DNA of 5,353 bases from an uncultured Tessaracoccus sp. (GTDB lineage Bacteria; Actinomycetota; Actinomycetes; Propionibacteriales; Propionibacteriaceae): NCBI RefSeq assembly GCF_947255005.1, contig NZ_CAMYFI010000100.1, forward strand, positions 1-5,353, given 5' to 3'. Positions 1-5,353 of the stretch are shown in pieces. Under the pieces are notes generated by a model, which had not been told where the DNA came from, searched no databases, and saw only the letters and a list, made by a program, of their open reading frames with translations. Within the stretch, counting starts at the first letter, position 1, and every line of letters starts with the position of its first letter. The position numbers were made by a program, and so were the translations under genes.

Positions 1-88
1 AGAAAGTGACCGTTATCCTCCACACGCGGCATTTTTGCCCCATTTGAGGGGGAAAGTTTGCGGACGTGGAGGATAACGGTCACTTTTC
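1..88. repeat. 84-bp imperfect palindrome with 21-bp perfect arms
   Basis: Positions 3-23 are the exact reverse complement of 66-86 (21 bp, including the stretch GTGACCGTTATCCTCCAC). The symmetry continues in the same register towards the centre: 34-36 and 38-41 (TTT, CCCC) pair with 53-55 and 48-51, leaving a 6-nt loop at 42-47. Between the outer and inner stems lies a symmetric 10-by-10 segment (24-33 against 56-65) that mostly does not pair. The whole of 3-86 is therefore one imperfect palindrome centred between 44 and 45. It could be a small palindromic repeat or MITE-like element, a long terminator-like hairpin, or a binding site. The far arm ends in TTTT (84-87), but most of that run lies inside the stem, so simple intrinsic termination is not the obvious reading. 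The arms are visible directly; the function is unknown. Confidence 0.85.
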
Positions 89-383
89 GTTGGTGCCCTC
101 GCGCTCCTCGGCACGGTCTCGCGCCTGCCAAGATGCGAGAGGGAACGCCCCTCAAATGACGCATCGGGGCGGGCGCCGCGGGGGCGGGCCAATCGGCCAG
201 ATGCGAGGCACCGTCGGCTCCCCACCTATCAGCGATGCCGCATCAACCTCGGCCGGTACGCTGCTAGGCGCCGCAACGTGAATCCGCCTCAACGGTGAAC
301 TCGAGACGCTCTTGCGTGGCCGCCTGTGGAAACCGATCCACACACCACTCACCGCTACGCGGTTCTGGCCCACCGCCTACCCC
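89..383. other. Non-coding region downstream of the response regulator, with a stem-loop
   Basis: No reading frame here has a convincing protein or a ribosome binding site; the open frames look like chance products of high GC. The clearest structure is a stem-loop at 132-165: GATGCG (132-137) pairs with CGCATC (160-165), and inside it GAGGG (139-143) pairs with CCCTC (149-153) around a 5-nt loop. Smaller hairpins are TGTGGA/TCCACA (325-330 with 337-342) and ACCGC/GCGGT (351-355 with 359-363). The last begins about 20 nt past the regulator's stop on its own strand, but no T-run follows, so it is only a weak terminator candidate. A very GC-rich block lies at 165-190. An 11-bp segment at 148-158 is the exact reverse complement of 41-51 inside the left palindrome. 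Confidence 0.5.
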
Positions 384-1046
384 TCAGTCGAGCAACCGTG
401 CGTCGTGGACGATGATCGCCACTTGGGTTCGATTCGTGCAATTGAGCTTCGCGAGTACACGCGTGATCGCCGCTTTCACGGTCGCCATCGACTGGTACAG
501 CTTGGCCGCGATCTCGGCATTCGACAGGCCACGGCCCACCTCAATGGCCACTTCGAGCTCCCGCTTCGACAATGCCTCGAGCGCAGTGCGGGCGTCGCGC
601 TCACGCTGGTCGCCGGGATTCAACGTGGCTGCGGTAATCACCGCAGCCAGCACCTGCGGTGACAGCGCCCGTTCCCCTGCTGCAACATGCTGCAGCAGCT
701 CTACCATCTCGAGCGGCGGGGTGTCTTTCAGCAGGAACCCATGAGCCCCAGCGCGCAGCGCTTCCAGTACGAGGTCGTCGGAGTTGAACGTGGTGAGCAT
801 GACCACCTTGGGAGGGTTCTGCAGCGCCAGCACCCGCCTGGTGGCTTCGATCCCGTCGAGGCCGGGCATGCGGATGTCCATGAGCACGATGTCGGGCTGT
901 TGCTCCTCCACCAGCGCCACGGCGCCGTTCCCGTCGGAAGCTTCTCCGACGATCTCGAACGGCGACGAGCCGCCCCCGAGCATCATCCGTAGCCCAGCCC
1001 GCACCAGGGCGTCGTCGTCCACCACCGCCAGTTTCGTTCTCACCAT
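384..1046 (-). CDS. LuxR/NarL-family two-component response regulator
   Basis: A cytoplasmic DNA-binding regulator of 220 aa from the chosen start, the usual length for NarL/FixJ-type regulators. The receiver domain (about residues 4-122) has the acidic pair D10/D11, the phospho-acceptor D57 in LMDIRMPG, T85 and the conserved K107 in FLLKD. The C-terminal LuxR-type helix-turn-helix (about 156-213) is recognisable from LSKRELEV, GLSNAEIAAKL, TVK and LAKL. The recognition-helix region reads TVKAAITRVLAKL rather than the commoner TVKTHVSRLLAKL, so its DNA site may differ from the textbook one. The start is ATG at 1046: GGAGG on this strand (1057-1061) is 10 nt upstream, whereas the in-frame GTG at 1055 would sit 1 nt from it. 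It follows the kinase gene with a 7-nt overlap, so it is probably phosphorylated by that kinase. The divergent ABC exporter is a likely target, by inference from position. Confidence 0.93.
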   Translation of the reverse strand: MVRTKLAVVDDDALVRAGLRMMLGGGSSPFEIVGEASDGNGAVALVEEQQPDIVLMDIRMPGLDGIEATRRVLALQNPPKVVMLTTFNSDDLVLEALRAGAHGFLLKDTPPLEMVELLQHVAAGERALSPQVLAAVITAATLNPGDQRERDARTALEALSKRELEVAIEVGRGLSNAEIAAKLYQSMATVKAAITRVLAKLNCTNRTQVAIIVHDARLLD

Positions 1047-2200
1047 GGCATCCACACCTCCACGACGAATTGTCCCGCACCGTCTACACCAGCGTGGAAG
1101 CGGCCGCCGACGGTGCCGACGCGCTCGTCGAGACCAATGAGGCCGACGCGTGCCCCGTCGGCTCGAGGCGCGGCCAGGCTGAGCGGGTTCACGATGCGGA
1201 TGGTGACCCCCGCGTCTTCGCTCCCGGTCAGATCGACCGTCACCGGCGTGCCGGGCGCGTGCTTCGCCGCGTTGGTGAGGGCCTCCTGCACAATCCGATA
1301 TCCCTGTCGGCTGACCGTCGTGGATGGTTCCCCCGCCAAGCTGTTCGTGTAGGTGATGCTGCGCCCTGCGGCGCGCTGTGCGTCGACGAGCTCCCCGACG
1401 ACGGCGAGCGACGGCTGGGGCGGGAGCACGTCGTCGCCCTCTTTCTGACGTAGCTGGCCGAGGATCACCCGCAGTTCGCTGAGCGCCTGGTGGGAGCTCT
1501 CTTGGATGGTGTGCGCTGCTCGTTTGATCTCGTCGGGCGAAAGATCGTCGCGGTAGGCGAGTGCACCGGCGTGCATGGCGATGAGCGAGATCTTGTGGGC
1601 GACGACGTCGTGCATCTCGCGCGCGATGCGGTTGCGTTCTTCGGCCCGTGACTCACGTTCCACCAACAACGCTTCGCGTTCGGCCATGTCGAGCCGTGCT
1701 TGCATGGCGGCTGCTTCGGCGCGACGCGAGCCAAGGTACGAGCCGATGGCCGCGAGCGCGACGGTGAACAGCGTCGAGAGTGTGACGGCAAACAGGCCTC
1801 GCAACACCACCTCGTTCACACCTGACGCTAGGGGCGCTGCGTCGACGCTGATGGCATTGGACGTGACGGCTGCTCTCGCCATCACCGCGATCTGCAACAC
1901 ACCGACGAGCACCGTCGCCCACCAGCGCCGGCGGGTACACAAGCTGAGGTAGGCCCACGCTGCGAAGGGGAGCGCTGGGGGAACGGCAAGGCACGCGAGC
2001 ACGAGCCCGACGGCGACCACCACCGGACGAGCGAACCGAAACCGGATCACGTACAGCGCCGCACCCAGTGCGGCCACGTGCACGGCGACGGCCTGCGGCA
2101 TGCTCTGGCCCGTCGGAACGGTGAAGAACAACAAGGTGCACAGCGATGCGATCGTGTAGCGCCAGACCTTGCCCCACTTGCCAGGCCTGTACTCATCCAT
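1040..2200 (-). CDS. Membrane sensor histidine kinase, HisKA_3 / NarL-partner type
   Basis: A 386-aa sensor kinase that autophosphorylates on histidine and passes the phosphate to the adjacent regulator. The N-terminal third is hydrophobic, with about five or six membrane segments (roughly 15-33, 37-53, 58-76, 77-88, 94-112, 131-155) and no large extracellular domain, so it probably senses at or within the membrane, or through a partner. A charged, coiled-coil-like stretch follows (about 159-190). The HisKA_3 dimerisation domain carries the phospho-acceptor H197 in REMHDVVAH. The HATPase region has the N-box N310 in QEALTNAAKHA and a GLIGLDERV motif near 353-361. Start ATG 2200 is the only sensible one: an in-frame TAG lies four codons upstream (2210-2212) and the next Met (residue 34) would remove the first helix. 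A GAGGG lies only 1 nt from the ATG, too close for a normal ribosome binding site, so the message may be leaderless or weakly translated. Confidence 0.94.
   Translation of the reverse strand: MDEYRPGKWGKVWRYTIASLCTLLFFTVPTGQSMPQAVAVHVAALGAALYVIRFRFARPVVVAVGLVLACLAVPPALPFAAWAYLSLCTRRRWWATVLVGVLQIAVMARAAVTSNAISVDAAPLASGVNEVVLRGLFAVTLSTLFTVALAAIGSYLGSRRAEAAAMQARLDMAEREALLVERESRAEERNRIAREMHDVVAHKISLIAMHAGALAYRDDLSPDEIKRAAHTIQESSHQALSELRVILGQLRQKEGDDVLPPQPSLAVVGELVDAQRAAGRSITYTNSLAGEPSTTVSRQGYRIVQEALTNAAKHAPGTPVTVDLTGSEDAGVTIRIVNPLSLAAPRADGARVGLIGLDERVGTVGGRFHAGVDGAGQFVVEVWMPW
1057..1061 (-). promoter_or_regulatory. Shine-Dalgarno of the response regulator, inside the kinase gene
   Basis: On the minus strand this reads GGAGG, within the last codons of the kinase gene. 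It is 10 nt from ATG 1046 and only 1 nt from the alternative GTG at 1055, and so favours the shorter regulator start. Its position suggests the regulator is translated by its own initiation or by reinitiation from kinase translation. Confidence 0.7.
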
Positions 2201-2330
2201 ACCCTCAGCCTACGGGTGAGAGCCCTCCCAGCGGCAGCATCTTTGGGCTACCGACGAGGCATCGTTCGGACCGAGAAGTGCAGCCCTTCGCCCCTGGTTG
2301 TAACCCAGCTGGCTGCGGTGTGCTGGATTC
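2201..2330. promoter_or_regulatory. Divergent intergenic region between the kinase/regulator and exporter operons
   Basis: This 130-bp gap must hold the promoters for both divergent operons unless one is transcribed from further away. No strong consensus -35/-10 pair is seen. TTGTAA at 2298-2303 could be a -35 element for the ATPase, but no good -10 follows at 16-18 nt. An imperfect palindrome at 2294-2308 (CTGGTTGTAACCCAG, arms CTGG/CCAG) overlaps it and is the best candidate operator. A short perfect palindrome with 4-bp arms, TCGGACCGA, lies near 2266-2274. Neither gene has a well-spaced Shine-Dalgarno, so transcription may begin close to both ATG codons. That a regulator acts here is inferred from gene arrangement. 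Confidence 0.4.
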
Positions 2331-3053
2331 ATGATCGAATTCAGGCACCTCATCAAACACTACGGCGACGTCACCGCCGTCGACGACATCTCTTTCGCCG
2401 TGCAACCTGGCACGGTCTGCGGTTTCCTCGGCCCCAACGGTGCCGGCAAGTCAACCTCGATGCGTTGCCTCGTCGGTCTCGCTAACCCCACGAGGGGTCA
2501 GGCGCTGGTGCTCGGGCAGCCCTACCGGGAGCTGGTCAACCCTGCCGCGCGGGTGGGCATCATGCTCGACGCATCGGCGCTGCATCCCGGACGCACCGGG
2601 CGCGAGGTGCTCGTCGAGGGGGCGATGCTCTTAGGCCTGCCCCAATCCCGGGTCGACGAGATCCTCGCGCTCGTCGGTCTGACACCCAAGGAAGCAAAAC
2701 GGAAGGTGAAGACGTACTCGCTCGGTATGCGGCAACGACTCGGGATCGGGCACGCGCTGCTTGGGGCTCCGTCGGTGCTGGTGCTCGACGAGCCTGCGAA
2801 TGGCCTCGACCCTGCCGGTATCCGTTGGATGCGCAATCTGCTGCGCGATTTTGCGCGGCAGGGGGGCACCGTCTTGCTGTCTTCGCATCTGCTGCACGAA
2901 GTCCAGCAGATTGCGGATCAGCTGGTGATGATCGGGCACGGCCGCGTTGTCCACGACGGCTCCATGGCCGAGCTGCTCGCCTCCAGCGAAGACCTTGAAG
3001 ACATGTTTCTCACCCTGACTGCCGATACCTCTCGCGAAGGAGTACTCCGATGA
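2331..3053 (+). CDS. ABC exporter ATP-binding protein (drug/bacitracin-type)
   Basis: A 240-aa cytoplasmic nucleotide-binding subunit that would power the permease encoded next to it. Visible motifs in order: Walker A GPNGAGKST (34-42); GIMLDA near 76-81, where the Q-loop glutamine is normally found and aspartate (D80) stands instead; the signature YSLGMRQR (129-136), replacing LSGGQ; Walker B VLVLDE (149-154) with catalytic E154; the D-loop NGLDP; and the switch H186 in SSH. This set matches the DrrA/BcrA-like exporter ATPases of actinobacteria, in which YSLGMRQR and the altered Q-loop are common. It ends with the usual LEDMFLTLT stretch but is shorter than the ~300-aa members. Start ATG 2331 fits the family N-terminus; an in-frame TAA lies at 2301-2303 and no good Shine-Dalgarno precedes it. 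The substrate cannot be read from the ATPase; a toxic peptide or drug is an inference. Confidence 0.93.
   Translation: MIEFRHLIKHYGDVTAVDDISFAVQPGTVCGFLGPNGAGKSTSMRCLVGLANPTRGQALVLGQPYRELVNPAARVGIMLDASALHPGRTGREVLVEGAMLLGLPQSRVDEILALVGLTPKEAKRKVKTYSLGMRQRLGIGHALLGAPSVLVLDEPANGLDPAGIRWMRNLLRDFARQGGTVLLSSHLLHEVQQIADQLVMIGHGRVVHDGSMAELLASSEDLEDMFLTLTADTSREGVLR
3037..3042 (+). promoter_or_regulatory. Shine-Dalgarno of the permease, inside the ATPase gene
   Basis: AAGGAG lies 7 nt before ATG 3050, a near-ideal spacing. It sits within the final codons of the ATPase. Together with the ATGA stop/start overlap it supports coupled translation of the two exporter subunits, and it contrasts with the absent ribosome binding site of the ATPase. 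Confidence 0.85.
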
Positions 3054-3871
3054 GCATCGCAACCGCCACTCGCACCGACGTTCCCCCCGTCGAGACGCGA
3101 CCGAAGCCGGTCACACTCGGCCGCGTGGTGGCCGTCGAGTTTCGTAAGTTCTCCCACACCGCGTCATTGCGGATGCTCATGTGCGCATGTCTCGCGTTGA
3201 TGGTGGCCATGGCGATTGGGCTCGGGCTCGGATACACGACGATCTTCCGAGATGTCGAGTCCGGTCAACCCGTCTATGTGCCTTGGCTGGCTGTCGCCAC
3301 CGTAATCCGGCTCCTGGTGCAGCTGGTGTTCCCGGCGCTCATCATTGTGCCGGTGGCCTCCGAGTGGACAACCCGGTCAGCGATGACGACGTTCACCCTC
3401 GTTCCCCAGCGAGGACTGGTGGTTGGGGCGAAGGCGATCGTCGCCACGGTGGTGACGATCGTCGGCTATTGCTGCATCGCTGGCACGGCACTGCTCACCA
3501 CCTGGGCTGCTCGGCTCGCCAACGGCATCTCACTCACCGGCATGTGGGCGGATTGGGGCGAAGTGGGTTGTGAGTTCACCGTCTGGTTCCTCACGATGGC
3601 AAGCGCGTTCGCCCTGGCTTTGGTACTACCCAACAGCGCTCTCAGCATCGCGATTGTGATCGGGGCTCCCATAGTGCTCCAGATCGTTTCCCAACTTGGT
3701 GAGAGCCTCACGAAGACGACCGAGTGGCTGAATCTGCAAACCAGCGCCGCCCTCGCGTTCCAAAGCGACGATGCCACCGGCGCCTGGAAACTCGTCGTCG
3801 CCACCGCCTTTTGGGTGGTACTCCCTCTCGTGTTCGGCACTCTCCGTACGCTGCGTCGCGAGGCGGCGTGA
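3050..3871 (+). CDS. ABC-2-type exporter permease subunit
   Basis: A 273-aa integral membrane protein, the transport channel partner of the upstream ATPase. After a polar N-terminal tail of about 38 residues there are about six hydrophobic segments (roughly 41-62, 79-102, 127-151, 174-193, 197-216, 247-265), the usual ABC-2 layout. Between segments two and three is SEWTTRSAMTTFTLVPQR (104-121), a stretch typical of actinobacterial ABC-2 permeases in which an acidic residue and a T/R-rich motif lead into an SPQR-like sequence. The start overlaps the ATPase stop (ATGA at 3050-3053) and has a good AAGGAG 7 nt upstream. The C-terminus is short and basic (RTLRREAA). The family moves drugs, peptides or lipids outward; the substrate here is unknown. 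One ATPase plus one permease suggests a dimer of each. Confidence 0.88.
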   Translation: MSIATATRTDVPPVETRPKPVTLGRVVAVEFRKFSHTASLRMLMCACLALMVAMAIGLGLGYTTIFRDVESGQPVYVPWLAVATVIRLLVQLVFPALIIVPVASEWTTRSAMTTFTLVPQRGLVVGAKAIVATVVTIVGYCCIAGTALLTTWAARLANGISLTGMWADWGEVGCEFTVWFLTMASAFALALVLPNSALSIAIVIGAPIVLQIVSQLGESLTKTTEWLNLQTSAALAFQSDDATGAWKLVVATAFWVVLPLVFGTLRTLRREAA

Positions 3872-3884
3872 GCCTCTCGCGACG
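3854..3884 (+). terminator. Hairpin over the permease stop codon
   Basis: CGTCGCGA (3854-3861) pairs with TCGCGACG (3877-3884), and GGC (3862-3864) pairs with GCC (3872-3874). A 2-nt bulge (3875-3876) separates the two helices, and the 7-nt loop (3865-3871) contains the TGA stop. No T-run follows. It may be a factor-assisted or U-less terminator, a structure protecting the 3' end, or chance pairing in GC-rich DNA. The pairing is seen; the role is inferred. Confidence 0.4.
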
Positions 3885-3910
3885 GGCGAAATCCGCACTG
3901 GCAGAGACCC

Positions 3911-3979
3911 AGTCGTCAATTTGTGAGTCTTTTAGTCGTCAGTTTGTGAATCGATCAGTCGTCAATTTGTGAATATCAG
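3911..3979. repeat. Three tandem 23-bp repeats, core AGTCGTCARTTTGTGA
   Basis: Units at 3911-3933, 3934-3956 and 3957-3979 share a 16-bp core, AGTCGTCAATTTGTGA, with one A/G difference in the middle unit, followed by a variable 7-bp tail (GTCTTTT, ATCGATC, ATATCAG). The exact 23-bp period, close to two helical turns, places the cores on about the same face of the DNA, as expected for a cooperatively bound protein. The block is AT-rich compared with its surroundings. Arrays like this occur at the ends of elements whose transposase binds several repeated sites (IS21- and Tn7-type), and also as iterons or operators. No transposase or replication gene is in the window, so a leftover element end is a hypothesis only. 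The spacers are too short for a CRISPR array. Confidence 0.85.
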
Positions 3980-4080
3980 GTAGCTCGCTTCCTTCGACGA
4001 GGGCTGACCAATCAACTTTCTCCGTCGCACCGCGGCCAGCGTCGATACGAGTAGTGCTCGTCCCGAATGTAACTAAGCAG

Positions 4081-4130
4081 CACCGAGTGGGGGCTCGTTC
4101 AGACTTACCCGAACGAGCCCCCACTTGGTG
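4081..4130. terminator. Strong stem-loop, probable bidirectional terminator
   Basis: Positions 4081-4100 pair with 4111-4130 over 20 bp with no mismatch except one G-U wobble (4085 with 4126), around a 10-nt loop. The core is GTGGGGGCTCGTTC against its complement. It begins about 20 nt past the stop codon of the minus-strand GH172-like gene and lies between it and the plus-strand exporter operon, so it could terminate both. The downstream tracts are only modestly T-rich on either strand (TGTGTTGTT after it on the plus strand; CTGCTTAGTT on the minus). Confidence 0.8.
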
Positions 4131-4151
4131 TGTTGTTCCGACTACGACGCC

Positions 4152-5353
4152 CTACTTGAGACGCATCTCCAGGTAGTCGACGCCCATGAAGAGCCCAGTC
4201 GACGCATCATGCTTCCCAGCAGATTCAAACCGCAAGGTGTGCTTGCCTGCCTTGAGTTGGACGGTGCCTAGAGAGCCTTCGTCGGTAGTGACGCCGTCGG
4301 CATGGTGACCGTCGAACTCTCCGAGTTGCTTGCCGTCGAGCATCACTCGCAGGTTCCCGTAGTCGCCCGCCTTGGAGTACCTGAGCGCAAGGTCGTAAGA
4401 CCCGGCCTTGCTGACGTCGACGGTGAACTCCGCGAACTGGCCTTCGGCTTGCGGTTTCATCCACAGTTGCGCGCCGCCAGACCAAGTCACGCCACAGCAG
4501 CTACTCTGGCGCTCCATATCCATGTCGGCCTTGTCGGCAGGCAGCAGGTCTTCGAGCTCCAGCCGCTTCGTGGTGTTGCTCGTCTGCGACGCAGGCGCGG
4601 AGAACTCGCCCGTCTTGCCGCTGCTGTCGACGGCCCTCACGCGGTAGTGCCAGGTTTCTCCGAGCCCTGCGTCGGTGTGAACGAACCCGGGCAGCGGCGA
4701 GGTGCCGAGGAGGGTCTTCTCGCTGGGATTGAAGCTGGCACCCTTCGAGCCGTACACCTCGTACTTCGCGACGGCGACATCGTCGGTCGCACGCGTCCAG
4801 TCGAGGGCGATGCCGTTGCCCTCGGCCGTGGCATTCAGCGTGCGGATGCCCGTCGGCGCCTTTGCATCCGGTTTGGCCGCCGTGGTGCTACGCACCTCAT
4901 ACCGAGCGGCGCTCCAGGCCTGCTCGCCCTCTGGCGTGAGGGTGACCGTGATGCTGCGTTTCCCGCGCGTCAGCTCAGGCGGCAGCATGAAGTCGTCTTC
5001 GAGCCAGCGATGATGCTCGTTGCCCAACGGCTGCAGCCATGTGCCCGCATCCTGCCCGTCGACCTGCACCTTCGCGCGCTGGTACGCCTCACGCTGATCA
5101 GACAACCGGCGCAACTGCACGACATCGCTGCCGCGAGCAATATCGACGGTGAACCTCACCGCATCCTTGGTGGCACGCAGGGTATCGGTGACGGGGATCC
5201 CGTCGTGCTCTCCTTCGAAGGTTGCCCGCAGCTTCTGCACGTCACCGCTGCCGGTGTAATTGTGCTCCTGCTCAGAAACCTGATCGCCCACGTCCACGGC
5301 GTCCGTGAGGCGAGCCCGGACGCGACCTTCGTGCCCGTACCAGAAGGCCGTGG
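4152..5353 (-). CDS. DUF2961/GH172-like carbohydrate-active protein, C-terminal part (partial)
   Basis: The reading frame runs off the right edge without a stop, so the N-terminus and the likely catalytic domain are missing; 399 residues are visible, ending in a stop at 4152-4154. The internal GTG at 5297 is not the start, because coding similarity continues upstream (AFWYG, then LTDAVDVGD). Numbered from the edge: residues 1-157 match the end of actinobacterial DUF2961 proteins, with LRRLSDQ (80-86), a VDG turn, QPLGNEHHRWLEDDF and a TRGKRSITVTL strand. A short linker rich in Ala, Lys and Pro follows. Residues about 167-258 form a fibronectin type III domain (LDWTRATDDVAVAKYEVYG, WHYRVRAVD). 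Residues about 262-399 are a beta-rich, CBM6/CBM35-like module with CCGVTWSGGAQLW, AEFTVDVSKAGSYDLALRY and a closing GVDYLEMRLK. GH172 members act on fructofuranosides or arabinofuranosides; the substrate here is unknown. It is probably secreted, but the signal peptide is out of view. No sortase signal is present at the C-terminus. Confidence 0.82.
   Translation of the reverse strand, partial: TAFWYGHEGRVRARLTDAVDVGDQVSEQEHNYTGSGDVQKLRATFEGEHDGIPVTDTLRATKDAVRFTVDIARGSDVVQLRRLSDQREAYQRAKVQVDGQDAGTWLQPLGNEHHRWLEDDFMLPPELTRGKRSITVTLTPEGEQAWSAARYEVRSTTAAKPDAKAPTGIRTLNATAEGNGIALDWTRATDDVAVAKYEVYGSKGASFNPSEKTLLGTSPLPGFVHTDAGLGETWHYRVRAVDSSGKTGEFSAPASQTSNTTKRLELEDLLPADKADMDMERQSSCCGVTWSGGAQLWMKPQAEGQFAEFTVDVSKAGSYDLALRYSKAGDYGNLRVMLDGKQLGEFDGHHADGVTTDEGSLGTVQLKAGKHTLRFESAGKHDASTGLFMGVDYLEMRLK

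Noticed and set aside
66..281. Small plus-strand open frame of 71 codons beginning in the palindrome
   Set aside because: It starts inside the inverted repeat, has no ribosome binding site, and its low-complexity Arg/Gly/Ser-rich product resembles nothing known; it looks like a chance frame in GC-rich DNA.
152..373. Small minus-strand open frame of 73 codons downstream of the regulator
   Set aside because: There is no plausible ribosome binding site or recognisable motif, and it overlaps the stem-loop and a GC-rich low-complexity block.
295..744. Plus-strand frame of 149 codons
   Set aside because: It lies almost wholly antisense to the response regulator, whose motifs are clear on the other strand; the frame is a shadow of that gene.
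1053..1055. GTG at 1055 as the regulator start
   Set aside because: It is only 1 nt from the GGAGG at 1057-1061, too close for initiation; ATG 1046 is 10 nt away and gives the family's normal N-terminus.
1653..2177. Minus-strand frame of 174 codons within the kinase gene
   Set aside because: It is an out-of-frame shadow of the kinase N-terminal region, Arg-rich and lacking the hydrophobic pattern of the real frame.
3911..3979. Possible CRISPR array
   Set aside because: The repeats are 16 bp with 7-bp spacers, far shorter than any CRISPR repeat-spacer unit, and no cas gene is present.
5295..5297. GTG at 5297 as the true start of the right-hand gene
   Set aside because: The frame stays open to the window edge, and the 18 codons upstream encode AFWYG and LTDA, which fit the DUF2961 family, so the gene begins outside the window.
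1..5353. tRNA, rRNA or riboswitch genes
   Set aside because: No cloverleaf, ribosomal RNA signature or recognisable riboswitch core was seen by eye on either strand; a covariance-model scan was not possible.

Overview
This is a high-GC, densely coded chromosomal window. It looks actinobacterial: the histidine kinase is of the HisKA_3 type, it is paired with a LuxR/NarL-type regulator next to a drug-type ABC exporter, and the partial gene at the right edge resembles the modular DUF2961 (GH172-like) proteins common in Actinomycetota. A finer taxonomic placement is not supported by what can be seen here.

Layout from left to right. Positions 1-383 hold no convincing gene but contain an 84-bp imperfect palindrome (3-86) with 21-bp perfect outer arms, and a second, smaller stem-loop (132-165). 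Positions 384-2200 (minus strand) are a two-component operon, with the sensor kinase first and the response regulator second; the two overlap by 7 nt. A 130-bp divergent intergenic region (2201-2330) separates this from a plus-strand ABC exporter operon: an ATPase (2331-3053) coupled by an ATGA overlap to a six-helix permease (3050-3871). Positions 3872-4151 are non-coding. They hold a hairpin over the permease stop codon, three tandem 23-bp repeats sharing a 16-bp core (3911-3979), and a strong 20-bp stem-loop (4081-4130) that probably terminates transcription between the converging units. From 4152 to the right edge, on the minus strand, lies the C-terminal part of a large carbohydrate-active protein: the end of a DUF2961/GH172-like module, a fibronectin type III domain and a C-terminal carbohydrate-binding-like module. 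Its N-terminus is outside the window.

How the parts work together: the kinase/regulator pair and the exporter form a familiar actinobacterial arrangement, in which a membrane sensor responds to an envelope stress or a toxic compound and its regulator controls the divergent exporter genes. That control is inferred from gene order, not shown by a recognised operator. The GH172-like gene is probably a separate unit. I see no system here that is clearly undescribed. The least explained items are the 84-bp palindrome and the 23-bp tandem repeats, both of which could be pieces of mobile or repetitive elements.
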